From an uncultured Lachnospiraceae bacterium (GTDB lineage Bacteria > Bacillota > Clostridia > Lachnospirales > Lachnospiraceae): DNA of 17,737 nucleotides. Below are positions 8,081-15,293 of the stretch, one piece after another. The notes beneath the pieces were generated by a model. That model was not told where the DNA came from. It was given only the letters and a program-made list of their open reading frames with translations, and did not search any database. The translations under genes were made by a program, and so were the position numbers. Every line of letters begins with the position of its first letter. Position 1 is the first letter of the stretch. The stretch covers positions 1-17,737 of the forward strand of contig CACZSB010000076.1 in the NCBI GenBank assembly GCA_902783765.1, written 5' to 3'.

Positions 8081-9142
8081 ATGCAGGTTTCCAGTGGCTT
8101 TCCGGTGGCTTTCACACCGGTTCCTCAGGCGTTTATTGACGGCTGTCTCAGTACGGCCAACGGTGAATATGTCAAAATCTATTTACTGCTGCTGCGGCAT
8201 CTTGACCGGCAGGAGCTTAGTTTAAGTCTGCTGGCGGATAAGCTGGATCAGACGGAAAAGGACGTGCGGCGTGCCCTGAAATACTGGGAAAAGGAAGGCT
8301 GGCTGTCCCTGGAGGAAAGGGAAGGGGAATTGCTGTCCCTGGAGCTTTTAATTCCGGAGGCCGCCCCTCAAAAAACCACTGTCCCGGCCCAAACTGCCCC
8401 GGCCCAGACTGAGCCGGCTGCCGCTGCGCCCCAGGCGCCTCCGGTCCGCAGTTACAGCGCCGTCCAGATGAAAAGCCTGATGCAGCAGGATGATTTCAGC
8501 CAGCTGATTTTCGTGACGGAGCGGTATCTGGGCCGTCCCCTTACCAAGTGGGACACGGACCTTTTGGCTTATTTGTACGATGAGCTGCACTTCCCCGGGG
8601 AGACCCTGGAATATCTGGTGGAATACAGTGTGGGAATCCGGGAAAAACGGGGAGAAAAGAACGACCAGAGCATTGTGCCCTATATGGAGAAAATCGCCCT
8701 GGGCTGGCATCAGGCCGGAGCCCTGTCCCTGGAGGATGCCCGTAAGCAGGTGCGGCTTTTCAGTCAGAAAAACGGCAGTCTTCGGGAAACGGCCCGGGCC
8801 CTGGGCATCCGGGATCGGAGCCTGACGGACCAGGAGGAAAAGATTCTGGGTCACTGGTTATTCGAAAAGAATACGCCCCCGGAACTGATGCTGGAAGCCT
8901 GCCAGCGCACCATCCGCAGTAAAAACAAGCCGGATTTCGCCTATTTGGAAGGGATATTAAAACGCTGGGAAAATCAGGGTCTGAAGACCCTGGAGGCGGT
9001 GGCAGCAGAGGATGAACGCTTTAAGGGGGCCCGGCAGGAAAAGAAAAAGACGGAAGCCCCGAAAAATGACAAGCGGCGGACGGACTACGACGCCGCCCTT
9101 ACGGCCCTATACATCCGAAACCTGAACGCATCGGAGGGATGA
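8081..9142 (+). CDS. DnaD-domain replication/primosome protein
   Basis: DnaD-type proteins act with DnaA, DnaB and DnaI to load the replicative helicase at oriC and at restart sites. The 353-aa protein has an N-terminal winged-helix-like region (about 8-90, beginning FTPVPQAFIDGCLSTANGEYVK). An Ala/Pro/Gln/Thr linker (about 92-125) with short repeats follows, then two tandem DDBH2 (DnaD_2) domains. The first ends with Y201...W209...G; the second carries Y288-LEGILKR-W296 and NQG, the family's YxxxILxxW signature. The tail is basic and low in complexity (KKKTEAPKNDKRR). AGAGG at 8068-8072 is the likely Shine-Dalgarno. The stop is 1 nt before the next ATG, so it is coupled to the DnaI-like loader. 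Confident in family; which B. subtilis paralogue (DnaB or DnaD) it replaces is not decided. Confidence 0.92.
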   Translation: MQVSSGFPVAFTPVPQAFIDGCLSTANGEYVKIYLLLLRHLDRQELSLSLLADKLDQTEKDVRRALKYWEKEGWLSLEEREGELLSLELLIPEAAPQKTTVPAQTAPAQTEPAAAAPQAPPVRSYSAVQMKSLMQQDDFSQLIFVTERYLGRPLTKWDTDLLAYLYDELHFPGETLEYLVEYSVGIREKRGEKNDQSIVPYMEKIALGWHQAGALSLEDARKQVRLFSQKNGSLRETARALGIRDRSLTDQEEKILGHWLFEKNTPPELMLEACQRTIRSKNKPDFAYLEGILKRWENQGLKTLEAVAAEDERFKGARQEKKKTEAPKNDKRRTDYDAALTALYIRNLNASEG

Positions 9143-9143
9143 G

Positions 9144-10142
9144 ATGCCCCTAAGCCGCACACAATATGATCAAATAGAAGACATCTACCGAAGCCGCCGG
9201 GCAGAGGCCCGCCGGGAAGCCGAGAAAAAACGGGAAGCGATTCTGAAAGCCCTGCCGGAGTACGACGCCCTGGATCAGGCACAGCGAACCGCCGCCCTGG
9301 AGGCTTTCAAGGCCTCTGTGGGGGGAGATGAGAAGCATAGGTCAGCCCTGGTGGCGCAGGCCCAAAGCCTGCGGGAGAAAAAGGAGGCCATGCTGATGCA
9401 GGCGGGATTTTCCCCCTTGGATCTTCAGCCCCGTTATCTCTGTCCCCATTGCGGGGATACAGGCCGGCGGGAAGGCCGTAGCTGCGAATGCTTCGAGGCG
9501 CTGGCAGCCCAGGTGGCGGGCAGCGATTCCTTAAGCAGCACAGGCACGGATTTTTCGGATTTTACGCTGGAATGGTACGATGACCGGGAACCCCTTGGGG
9601 CCTTTGGAGGCCAGACCGCCCGCCGGGCCATGGAGCAAAACCGGGACGCGGCCCTGGCCTATGTGGCCCGCTTTCCCGAAAAGAAAGGCAATTTATTTAT
9701 CAGCGGTCCCGTGGGCACCGGCAAGACCCTGCTGTGCCGGGCTCTGGCGGGATCTTTGGAAAAACAGGGCTTTAGCGTATGTCTGATCACTGCCCAGGAG
9801 TTCTTTGATGCGGCGGAGGCCACTGCCTTCGGACGGGAGGAGGAAAATGCCTACCTGCCGGAGCTGATCCGCCGGGCCCAGCTGCTGATCATCGATGATC
9901 TGGGCACGGAGTTTACCAGCCATAAGCTGGCCCAGAACGCCCTCTTTACCACCATCAACGAACGGCAGCTAAAGGGGCTGGGTACCATTATTTCCACCAA
10001 TGAGAGCCTCAACGAGATCGAGGATCATTATCTCCCCCGGGTCTCTTCCCGGCTGGCAGGGGATTATGAATGGCTCCGCTTTGTGGGGCCGGATATCCGC
10101 CTGATGAAAAAAACCGCAGAAAAACCCGGGGTCCCTTCGTGA
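9144..10142 (+). CDS. DnaI/DnaC-like helicase-loader ATPase
   Basis: An AAA+ ATPase of the DnaC/DnaI family, which holds and delivers the replicative helicase to DNA. The 332-aa protein has a coiled, charged N-terminus (about 10-85) and a zinc-binding cluster C100-x2-C103-x10-C114-x-C116, as in the DnaI helicase-binding domain. The AAA+ core has Walker A GPVGTGKT (188-195), Walker B LLIIDDLG (247-254), sensor I IISTN, and the arginine-finger segment PRVSSRL. GGAGGG (9133-9138) sits inside the end of the upstream gene, 5 nt before this ATG; the 1-nt gap implies translational coupling with the DnaD-domain protein. Insertion-sequence helpers (IstB) share the fold, but the zinc cluster and the DnaD partner argue for the chromosomal loader. 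Confidence 0.93.
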   Translation: MPLSRTQYDQIEDIYRSRRAEARREAEKKREAILKALPEYDALDQAQRTAALEAFKASVGGDEKHRSALVAQAQSLREKKEAMLMQAGFSPLDLQPRYLCPHCGDTGRREGRSCECFEALAAQVAGSDSLSSTGTDFSDFTLEWYDDREPLGAFGGQTARRAMEQNRDAALAYVARFPEKKGNLFISGPVGTGKTLLCRALAGSLEKQGFSVCLITAQEFFDAAEATAFGREEENAYLPELIRRAQLLIIDDLGTEFTSHKLAQNALFTTINERQLKGLGTIISTNESLNEIEDHYLPRVSSRLAGDYEWLRFVGPDIRLMKKTAEKPGVPS

Positions 10143-10167
10143 CAAACCCGGCGGCCTGTGTTATGAT
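10139..10167 (+). promoter_or_regulatory. Promoter of prs, overlapping the upstream stop codon
   Basis: -35 GTGACA (10139-10144) and -10 TATGAT (10162-10167) have a 17-bp spacer, and the -10 is extended (TGT). The -35 contains the TGA stop of the DnaI-like gene. The start would be near 10174, leaving a leader of about 95 nt before the prs ATG. Confidence 0.65.
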
Positions 10168-10240
10168 TCTTAAGAGTATTACCGACGAAGCCCATTCACT
10201 GCATCTGCGGCTGTAATGGCCTTTTCAGTGTGTCAGTTTT

Positions 10241-10256
10241 TCTTGTAATTGCAAGA
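10241..10256 (+). promoter_or_regulatory. Leader hairpin touching the prs Shine-Dalgarno
   Basis: UCUUGU (10241-10246) pairs with GCAAGA (10251-10256), including one G-U pair, around an AAUU loop. The stem ends at the first base of AAGGAG (10256-10261). Upstream in the same leader CACTG (10197-10201) can pair with CAGTG (10226-10230), followed shortly by TTTTT (10237-10241). These are weak structures; a control role is only a possibility. Confidence 0.3.
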
Positions 10257-10268
10257 AGGAGAGAGGAT

Positions 10269-11396
10269 ATGGAAGCGCAAAAGCATTTTGGACCCATGGG
10301 CATTATTGCCCTCCCCGGCTGTGAAAAACTGGCCAAGCAGGTCAATGCCTATCTGGTGGCCTGGCGGGCGGGGCGGGAGTCTCAGCAGGCCGGCTATGTG
10401 ACAGATTCCTATTTGCTGGATCTGGAGGTGAGCCGCTACGGCGGAGGCGAAGCCAAGGCCATTTTGAATCAGACCGTCCGGGGCCTGGATCTTTATATTA
10501 TGGTGGATGTGACCAATTACAGCCTGGAATACGAGCTGAACGGCCACATGAATCCCATGTCCCCCGATGATCATTATATGAATTTAAAGCGGGTGATCAA
10601 TGCCTGCACCGGCAAGCCTGCCCGGATTAACGTGATTATGCCCTTCTTATATGAAAGTCGCCAGCATCGGCGCACCGCCCGGGAATCCCTGGACTGTGCC
10701 CTGATGCTCCAGGAGCTGGAATCCATGGGCGTGGACAATATCCTGACCTTTGACGCCCACGATCCCCGGATCTGCAATGCCATTCCCCTGATGGGCTTTG
10801 AAAATCTTCCCACCTCCTATCAGTTCGTGAAAACCATGATCAACCTGAATCTTCACGAGCAGTTTGACAAGGATAATGTGCTGATCATCTCCCCGGACGA
10901 GGGCGCCGTGGAACGGGCCATTTATTTTGCCAATATCCTGGGGGTGAATGTGAGTATTTTCTACAAGCGCCGGGATTATACCCAGATCGTCAATGGCCGG
11001 AACCCCATTGTGGCCCATGAATATCTGGGAGAGGATCTGGCGGGAAAGACCGCCATTGTGGTGGATGATATGATCGCCTCCGGGGACAGTATCATCGATG
11101 TGGGCCGGCAGCTGAAGGCCCGGGGAGCCAAAAAAGTCATTGCCTGCGCCAGCTTCGGTCTCTTTACCAGCGGTCTGGAGCGCTTCGATGAGGCGGTGGA
11201 GGAGGGGATCATCGACAAGGTTCTCACCACCAATCTGATTTATCAAAACCCGGACACCCTCCGGCGGGATTATTATGTCAGCGTGGACGTAAGCGAATAC
11301 CTGGCCACCATTATGGACAGCCTGAATCATAATACCTCACTGGAACGCTTTATTGTTTCCGATGAGAAGATAACCAACAAGTTAAAGACCAGCTAA
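10269..11396 (+). CDS. prs: Ribose-phosphate pyrophosphokinase (PRPP synthetase)
   Basis: Converts ribose 5-phosphate and ATP to PRPP and AMP, supplying purine, pyrimidine, NAD, His and Trp synthesis. The 375-aa protein is the long form I associate with Clostridia rather than the usual form of about 315 aa. Visible motifs are PFLYESRQHRRTARESLDC, FDAHDPR (metal/ATP site), SPDEGAVERA, the flexible loop FYKRRDY and the PRPP loop VVDDMIASGDS (264-274, with D266 and D267). The ATG at 10269 has AAGGAG 7 nt upstream; an in-frame GTG at 10230 has no Shine-Dalgarno and lies within the leader. It has its own promoter, and an ABC exporter starts 43 nt downstream with no terminator between. Confidence 0.95.
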   Translation: MEAQKHFGPMGIIALPGCEKLAKQVNAYLVAWRAGRESQQAGYVTDSYLLDLEVSRYGGGEAKAILNQTVRGLDLYIMVDVTNYSLEYELNGHMNPMSPDDHYMNLKRVINACTGKPARINVIMPFLYESRQHRRTARESLDCALMLQELESMGVDNILTFDAHDPRICNAIPLMGFENLPTSYQFVKTMINLNLHEQFDKDNVLIISPDEGAVERAIYFANILGVNVSIFYKRRDYTQIVNGRNPIVAHEYLGEDLAGKTAIVVDDMIASGDSIIDVGRQLKARGAKKVIACASFGLFTSGLERFDEAVEEGIIDKVLTTNLIYQNPDTLRRDYYVSVDVSEYLATIMDSLNHNTSLERFIVSDEKITNKLKTS

Positions 11397-11398
11397 GG

Positions 11399-11440
11399 AT
11401 GTACGAAACCGTGATTTCTGATAATCACAGGGAGAGTTAA
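11399..11440 (+). CDS. Possible 13-codon leader ORF overlapping the exporter start
   Basis: ATG at 11399 opens MYETVISDNHRES, whose TAA (11438-11440) shares its last base with the exporter's ATG (TAATG). This is the geometry of translational coupling. Its own Shine-Dalgarno is poor: AAGG directly abuts the ATG with no spacer. In B. subtilis the similar bmrCD exporter genes are preceded by a regulatory leader ORF, bmrB, but this one is much shorter and no sequence resemblance is claimed. It may be chance. Confidence 0.25.
   Translation: MYETVISDNHRES
11411..11428. repeat. Inverted repeat just upstream of the ABC exporter
   Basis: GTGATT (11411-11416) and AATCAC (11423-11428) form a perfect 6-bp inverted repeat around a 6-nt spacer, directly before the GGGAGAG Shine-Dalgarno (11430-11436). 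There is no T run, so it is not an intrinsic terminator. It could be an operator half-site pair or an RNA hairpin. Confidence 0.45.
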
Positions 11441-13203
11441 TGGAAGCCAAATCAAAACAGCGGGGCATTCTGCTGCCCCATCTTCTTCGTTACAGCCCAG
11501 TTTATATCATCGGGCTGGCTGCCTTGTTCATGGTGGACTATGTGCAGCTTTTTATTCCCCAGTTCATGGGGGAGGTCACCGACGGGCTGGCCTCCCGCAG
11601 CATTGACGCTGCCGGCATCGGGCGCCTGTGTATGCAGATTATTTTCTGTGGGCTATTGCATCTTCTGGGGCGTTTTGTTTGGCGTTACTGCATTTTCGGC
11701 ACCGCCCGGAAGGTGGAGCGCATCATGCGCAGCCAGCTTTTTGAGCATCTGGAGACCCTGCCCCAGCGCTATTATCATGAACACAAAACCGGGGATCTCA
11801 TGAGCTACTTTACCAACGACCTGGAAGCGGTGCGGATCGCGGTGGGCCCCTCCATTGTCACCGCCTTTGACGCCACGGTCCTTACGGTGCTGGTGCTCTA
11901 CCGCATGATTACCCGGATCAGTCTGACCCTGACCCTCTATACCCTGATTCCCATGGGCGTTCTGGCCCTGTTCGGGTATTATTACGGCAAAAATATCGAA
12001 GGCCGCTACCGCAAAATGCAAAAGGCCTTTGCCACTCTCCAGGATTACGTGCAGGAAAGCGTGTCCGGGGAACGGGTGATCAAAGCCTTTGTTCAGGAAG
12101 AAAAGCAAAAGGACGCCTTCCGGGAGGTGAATGAAAACAAACGGAAGGCCTCTCTTCATGTGGTGAAGCTTTCCGCTTTTTTCATGCCCATGCTGCAATT
12201 TCTTGTGGGCATCACCTATGTGATTGCCATTGTGGCGGGGGGCTATTACACCATGATTGGGGAAATGACCCTGGGCATGTTTGTGATGTTCAACGCCTAT
12301 ATCGGCTCCCTGGTATGGCCCATGCTGGCCCTGGGGGACGCCATTACTTCCATATCCCAGGGTATTGCGGGGATGCGGCGGATCCATGAGGTGATGGACG
12401 AAAAAAGCGAGATCCAGGATGCGGCTAACCCTGATCCGGTGGAAACCCTGTCCGGGCAGATCAGTTTGAAAAATGTGACCTTCGCTTATGGGGAAAATCT
12501 GCCGGATAAATTAAAGGATGTTTCGGTGGAGGTCCGTCCCGGGGAGACCCTGGCGGTGATGGGCCGCACCGGATCCGGAAAGACCACTTTGGTGAACCTC
12601 CTGACCCGCCTTTACGACGTAGAGCAGGGCTCCATCTCCTACGACGGCCACGATATCAAGCAGATCCCCTTAAAGGTGTTGCGGGAGAATATCGCCTATG
12701 TGCCCCAGGACAATTTCATGTTCTCCCAGACCCTGGCGGAGAATATTTCCTTCGGCCGGCTGGAGGCTACTCAGGCGGAAATCGAGCGGGCCGCCGTGGC
12801 GGCAGATATTCATGATAATATCATGGATTTCCCGGAGAAATACGACACCATGGTGGGGGAGCGGGGGGTTACCCTCTCCGGGGGCCAGAAGCAGCGCTCT
12901 TCCATTGCCCGGGCCCTTTTAAAAGACAGTCCCATCCTGATTTTAGATGATTCCCTTTCCGCCGTGGATACGGATACGGAGGAGCGGATTTTGGAGAACC
13001 TGAAGGAATACCGGAAGGGGAAAACCAATATTATTATCGCCCACCGGGTATCTACCGTGCAGAATGCGGATCATATTCTGGTGCTGGATGAAGGGCTGCC
13101 GGCGGAATACGGCACCCATGAGGAGTTGATGGCCCGGGAGGGGATTTTTGCCTCCATGGCCCATAAGCAGCAATTAGAGCAGCAGCTCTTAGCCGCGGAA
13201 TAA
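11440..13203 (+). CDS. ABC exporter subunit A (YheI/BmrC-like, degenerate Walker B)
   Basis: A 587-aa half-transporter with six membrane segments in the first 310 residues (ABC type I exporter fold) and a nucleotide-binding domain from about 340. Walker A is GRTGSGKT (375-382), the Q-loop region is YVPQDNFMFSQT, the signature is a canonical LSGGQ (479-483), and the switch His lies in IIIAHRVST. The Walker B ends D503-D504: Asp replaces the catalytic Glu. This is the hallmark of the non-hydrolysing side of heterodimeric exporters such as TM287/288 and BmrCD. Length and gene order match B. subtilis YheI (585 aa). Likely substrates are drugs or lipids, but not known here. It follows prs by 43 nt and precedes its partner by 12 nt. 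Confidence 0.93.
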   Translation: MEAKSKQRGILLPHLLRYSPVYIIGLAALFMVDYVQLFIPQFMGEVTDGLASRSIDAAGIGRLCMQIIFCGLLHLLGRFVWRYCIFGTARKVERIMRSQLFEHLETLPQRYYHEHKTGDLMSYFTNDLEAVRIAVGPSIVTAFDATVLTVLVLYRMITRISLTLTLYTLIPMGVLALFGYYYGKNIEGRYRKMQKAFATLQDYVQESVSGERVIKAFVQEEKQKDAFREVNENKRKASLHVVKLSAFFMPMLQFLVGITYVIAIVAGGYYTMIGEMTLGMFVMFNAYIGSLVWPMLALGDAITSISQGIAGMRRIHEVMDEKSEIQDAANPDPVETLSGQISLKNVTFAYGENLPDKLKDVSVEVRPGETLAVMGRTGSGKTTLVNLLTRLYDVEQGSISYDGHDIKQIPLKVLRENIAYVPQDNFMFSQTLAENISFGRLEATQAEIERAAVAADIHDNIMDFPEKYDTMVGERGVTLSGGQKQRSSIARALLKDSPILILDDSLSAVDTDTEERILENLKEYRKGKTNIIIAHRVSTVQNADHILVLDEGLPAEYGTHEELMAREGIFASMAHKQQLEQQLLAAE

Positions 13204-13215
13204 GGGGGTAATGAT

Positions 13216-15228
13216 ATGGCACAAATGCATGAAGAACTCCTGGAAACCAAGTATGAGGGCAATGTTTTTACCCGGCTGCTGACCTATGTTAAACCCCATA
13301 TCGGCACCATGGTGCTGGCCCTTATCCTGCTGCTGATGGTGACGGGGATTAACCTGATTAAGCCTATTTTAATCGGGAATGCCATTGATGAGTACATTGA
13401 AGGCTACGACAAACCCATACAGAGGGAAAACGGCTGGGACAGACTGCTTTATTTCGAAGAGGATTACTACCTGGTTAGCAATCTGGATGAGGCGCAGCTT
13501 AAGCTTCTGGAACAGTGGGAAAAGGATGGCTGCCCCGGAGTGGAGGATGTGAGCTCCCTTTCCAGTGCCATAGGCGGGAAGAAAATCATGTTTTCCCTGG
13601 GGGAAAAGCTGTTCTTTGCTGATCGCCAAAGCCGGGAAGAGCTGGCGGCGCTTCGGGCCTCGGACCGCTCCGGCATTATCCAAATCGCCCTTCTCTACGC
13701 CGGCTTGTTGGTGGCGGGCTTTTTCCTGCAGCTGGGCCAGACCTGGCTGCTGCAAAAGACCGGGCAGAAGATTATTTTCACCATCCGGGAGGAGGTCTTT
13801 GCCCATATCCACAGCCTGCCCCTGCGCTTCTTTGACACCAACCCGGTGGGGCGTATCGTTACCCGGGTGAGCAACGACGTGGAATCCTTAAACCAGATGT
13901 ATACCCAGGTGCTGGTGCGGCTTATCAGCAATACGGTGCTGATCATCGGCTATGCGGTGGTGATGGTTTCCATCAGTCCCAAGCTGGCCCTGTTGTCCTT
14001 CCTTTTCCTGCCGGTGGTTTTCGCCATCACCTATACCTTCCGGATTCTGATCCGGCGGATATACCGGGTGATCCGCACCAAGATTTCTGCCTTAAACACC
14101 TTCCTGTCGGAAAATATTTCCGGCATGAAGCTGATTCAGCTTTTTGCCCGGGAGGAAAAAAAGGCCCAGGAATTCAAGGAACGCACCAACGATTTGTATA
14201 AATCCCAAATGAAGGAAATGGCCACCTTCGGCATCTTCCGGCCGGGCCTGGCCTTTATTGCCAATTTCGCTTATGCCCTGATTATTTATCGCAGCGGGGT
14301 CTCGGTGCTGGAAGGAGCCCTGTCCCTGGGTACGCTGTATATTTTCACCAATTATATCCGCTCCTTCTTCGAGCCCATCCAGGAGCTGGCGGAGCAGTTT
14401 TCCACTTTGCAAAATGCCATGGCCTCCGCGGAGAAGATCTTTACGATCCTGGACGAGAAGAATACCATTTTGGAAGCGGAAGAGCCGGTGCGGATGCCCC
14501 AGTTTAAAGGGAAGATCGAATTTAAAAATGTGTGGTTTGCCTATGAAAACGAGGACTGGGTGCTGCGGGATGTGAGCTTTGTGATTCAGCCCGGGGAGCG
14601 GGTGGCCTTTGTGGGGGCCACGGGGGCCGGCAAGAGCTCCATTCTGAATCTGATCGGCCGCTATTATGATATCCAAAAGGGTCAGATACTGATTGATGAT
14701 GTGGATATCCGGGAATTGTCCCTGCCGGATTTGCGCCGGGCCATCGGTCAGGTTCAGCAGGATGTATTTATTTTCACCGGCGATATCAAGAGCAATATCC
14801 GTCTACTCAGTGAGGAGATAGGGGACGAGCAGCTGCGGGAGGCGGCTGCCGCCGCCAATGCGGATCACTTTATTGACCAGCTGCCCCGGGGCTATGACGA
14901 GGCGGTGACGGAGCGGGGATCCACCCTTTCTGCGGGAGAACGGCAGCTGTTAAGCTTTGCCCGGACTCTGGCCTTTGACCCCACTATACTAGTGCTGGAC
15001 GAAGCCACCGCCAATATTGACACGGAAACGGAGCAGCTGATTCAGGAGGCCCTGGAAACCCTGATGCGGGGCCGTACTTCCATTCTGGTGGCCCATCGCC
15101 TTTCCACCATTCAGCATGCGGATGAAATACTGGTGATGCATAAGGGTCGGATCCGGGAGCGGGGGAGCCATCAGGAATTGCTGGCCATGAACGGGATCTA
15201 TAAAAAGTTGTACGAGCTTCAGGCATAA
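13216..15228 (+). CDS. ABC exporter subunit B (YheH/BmrD-like, catalytic Walker B)
   Basis: A 670-aa half-transporter, partner of the preceding gene. About 90 extra residues (roughly 62-152, hydrophilic and acidic, with FEEDYYLVSNLDEAQ) lie between TM1 and TM2. B. subtilis YheH/BmrD (673 aa) has a corresponding extracellular insertion. The nucleotide-binding domain has Walker A GATGAGKS (467-474), Walker B VLDEATANID with catalytic E596, and the switch His in ILVAHRLST. Its signature is LSAGE (571-575) instead of LSGGQ. The pair therefore makes one complete ATP site (this Walker B with the partner's LSGGQ) and one degenerate site. GGGGG at 13204-13208 is 7 nt before the ATG. Substrate unknown; multidrug export is the family guess. 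Confidence 0.94.
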   Translation: MAQMHEELLETKYEGNVFTRLLTYVKPHIGTMVLALILLLMVTGINLIKPILIGNAIDEYIEGYDKPIQRENGWDRLLYFEEDYYLVSNLDEAQLKLLEQWEKDGCPGVEDVSSLSSAIGGKKIMFSLGEKLFFADRQSREELAALRASDRSGIIQIALLYAGLLVAGFFLQLGQTWLLQKTGQKIIFTIREEVFAHIHSLPLRFFDTNPVGRIVTRVSNDVESLNQMYTQVLVRLISNTVLIIGYAVVMVSISPKLALLSFLFLPVVFAITYTFRILIRRIYRVIRTKISALNTFLSENISGMKLIQLFAREEKKAQEFKERTNDLYKSQMKEMATFGIFRPGLAFIANFAYALIIYRSGVSVLEGALSLGTLYIFTNYIRSFFEPIQELAEQFSTLQNAMASAEKIFTILDEKNTILEAEEPVRMPQFKGKIEFKNVWFAYENEDWVLRDVSFVIQPGERVAFVGATGAGKSSILNLIGRYYDIQKGQILIDDVDIRELSLPDLRRAIGQVQQDVFIFTGDIKSNIRLLSEEIGDEQLREAAAAANADHFIDQLPRGYDEAVTERGSTLSAGERQLLSFARTLAFDPTILVLDEATANIDTETEQLIQEALETLMRGRTSILVAHRLSTIQHADEILVMHKGRIRERGSHQELLAMNGIYKKLYELQA

Positions 15229-15233
15229 GGAAC

Positions 15234-15262
15234 TTGTGCATTCGGAAAAAGAATGCTATTAT
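15234..15262 (+). promoter_or_regulatory. Promoter of gap
   Basis: -35 TTGTGC (15234-15239) and -10 TATTAT (15257-15262) have a 17-bp spacer, with an extended -10 (TGC before the hexamer). The start would be near 15269, 25 nt before the GTG start of gap. The -35 begins 6 bp after the exporter stop codon; no terminator lies between. Confidence 0.65.
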
Positions 15263-15293
15263 ATATTATCAACCCAGAGAGGGAGAAAACATT

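Noticed and set aside
9144..10142. IstB-type transposition helper
   Set aside because: No transposase, terminal repeats or target duplication are nearby; the zinc cluster and coupling to a DnaD-domain gene fit a chromosomal helicase loader.
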